Shown: positions 28,096-28,995 of the stretch, one piece after another
Layout of the letters: each line of letters begins with the position of its first letter
Position numbering within the stretch: position 1 is the first letter of the stretch
Assembly (NCBI GenBank): GCA_002337215.1
Contig: DDFO01000062.1
Location: 541-29,535 of the forward strand
Length of the DNA stretch: 28,995 nucleotides
Source of the DNA: Phycisphaerales bacterium UBA1926
GTDB taxonomy: Bacteria; Planctomycetota; Phycisphaerae; Phycisphaerales; UBA1924
Direction of reading: 5' to 3'
Notes under the pieces: generated by a model
The model's database searches: none
What the model saw: the letters and a program-made list of their open reading frames with translations, nothing else
Told to the model about the DNA's origin: nothing
Position numbers and translations under genes: made by a program

Positions 28096-28995
28096 ATGGC
28101 AAAAAAAACCACCAAGAAACCCGCCGGCAAGAAGAAGTCGACCAAGAAGGCTGGGACGAAGTCCGCCGCCGGGTCCGGCCGTGCGACCGCCGTCATGCGC
28201 GAACGGCACTCGTCGTGGGACAAACGCGACGAAAAGACTGCCGAGTCCATCCGGGGGATGACCGACGGCATCGTCAAATCAGCCCTCGCCGGGCGGGAGC
28301 CCAAGGTCGAAGTCCCGACGCGGTCGAGCGCGAACACGAAGTGGAACAAGAGCCGGGGCATCCTGCAGATGGGCGGCGCGACGAACACGCGTCAGCTGTT
28401 CAATCTGGGGCAGGCCCGGAAGTTCATGCAGACGCTGCTGCACGGGCAGGGCATCAATGAGCTCATCGAGGCGAAGAAGACGCTCAGCCTTCGCGGGATG
28501 TACTACAAGGGTCTGCACACGATCCAGGGCACCGGGGGCAAGGGCAAGGCGGGCGAGAAGACCTTCGACGACCAGACCGAATCGGACGGCATCCTCGAGG
28601 ACATGGAGGTCACGCTCGGAGCGCTGCGTGAGGAGCTGCACGTCTTCGCGAAGAAGCGTGGGACGATGGTCGGCAACATCACCGTGATCGACAACGGGGA
28701 CGAGATCAACTGCCGGCGGATGGGCACAGGGGGGTACGCCGTGCCCAGCATCTGCGAGCCGGAAGTGCTGCAGTTCAAAGACGTCGAGGCCGACTTCGTG
28801 CTGCACGTCGAGAAGGACACCGTCTGGCAGCGGTTCAACGAGGACCGCTTCTGGGAACAGCACAACTGCATCCTGACGGAAGGCTCGGGCCAGCCCCCCC
28901 GGGGCGTGCGCCGGATGCTGCACCGCCTGAACAAAGAGCACGGCCTGCCGATCATCTGCCTGCTCGATTGCGACCCCTGGGGGCACTACATCTAC
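28096..28995 (+). CDS. top6A: DNA topoisomerase VI subunit A (N-terminal 300 residues, cut by window edge)
   Basis: DNA-cleaving subunit, relative of Spo11. The frame is open to the last base with no stop. N-terminus is lysine-rich (residues 2-23, MAKKTTKKPAGKKKSTKKAG), unlike archaeal Top6A. After a linker, SLRGMYY (131-137) holds the Tyr pair, one of which is the catalytic tyrosine. The TOPRIM domain shows VEKDTVW (E239) and ends at LLDCDPWGHYIY (D291, D293). The start follows a run of eight A (28101-28108) two codons in, which is a possible slippage site. It lies 21 bases after the small TPR-like gene. Confidence 0.94.
   Translation, partial: MAKKTTKKPAGKKKSTKKAGTKSAAGSGRATAVMRERHSSWDKRDEKTAESIRGMTDGIVKSALAGREPKVEVPTRSSANTKWNKSRGILQMGGATNTRQLFNLGQARKFMQTLLHGQGINELIEAKKTLSLRGMYYKGLHTIQGTGGKGKAGEKTFDDQTESDGILEDMEVTLGALREELHVFAKKRGTMVGNITVIDNGDEINCRRMGTGGYAVPSICEPEVLQFKDVEADFVLHVEKDTVWQRFNEDRFWEQHNCILTEGSGQPPRGVRRMLHRLNKEHGLPIICLLDCDPWGHYIY

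Overview
The window looks like chromosomal DNA from a high-GC member of the Planctomycetota, most likely class Phycisphaerae. The evidence is indirect. It includes an exported protein ending in a VPTTP / hydrophobic / RRRRAA tail (the short PEP-CTERM-like sorting tail common in that group), an ECF sigma factor followed by the remains of a kinase/TPR partner gene, and a bacterial topoisomerase VI. No rRNA, tRNA, CRISPR array, transposase or integrase was seen.

Layout, left to right. (1) 1-2799, minus strand: a DUF58 protein, then argC and argB overlapping by 4 bases (argB runs off the left edge). (2) 2949-6629: an exported coiled-coil protein, a 3D-domain cell-wall protein on the other strand, a TauE/SafE-type permease and an HtpX-type membrane protease. 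(3) 6654-9267, minus strand: plsC and cmk, then a sugar-phosphate isomerase/epimerase-like TIM barrel. (4) 9415-13503, plus strand: gcvH, then an ABC ATPase and a large FtsX-type permease that overlap by 50 bases. (5) 13557-20002: a small winged-helix-like protein on the minus strand, then uvrB, a small membrane protein and uvrA, so two of the three excinuclease subunits sit together. (6) 20026-22030: a hypothetical protein of atypical composition, a membrane-anchored hypothetical protein and a HIT-family protein with a degenerate motif. (7) 22236-25313, minus strand: two exported proteins with PEP-CTERM-like tails, one of them eroded, flanking an ECF sigma factor and a frameshifted, kinase-less remnant of its usual partner. 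(8) 25532-28995, plus strand: top6B, a small lower-GC TPR-like gene, and the first 300 codons of top6A.

Most genes are housekeeping: arginine synthesis, CMP phosphorylation, phosphatidic acid synthesis, the glycine cleavage carrier and nucleotide excision repair. The most unusual part is the right end. It holds both subunits of the archaeal-type topoisomerase VI, each with a lysine-rich histone-H1-like tail, an unrelated gene inserted between them, and a pair of inverted palindromic elements inside the coding sequence of the top6B tail. The second is the decaying sigma/kinase unit at 22.9-24.0 kb, where a run of seven G marks a probable frameshift.

All calls are from reading the sequence and from memory of protein families. 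No database search was possible. Start codons were chosen by ribosome-binding sites and family N-termini, and several genes use GTG or TTG.
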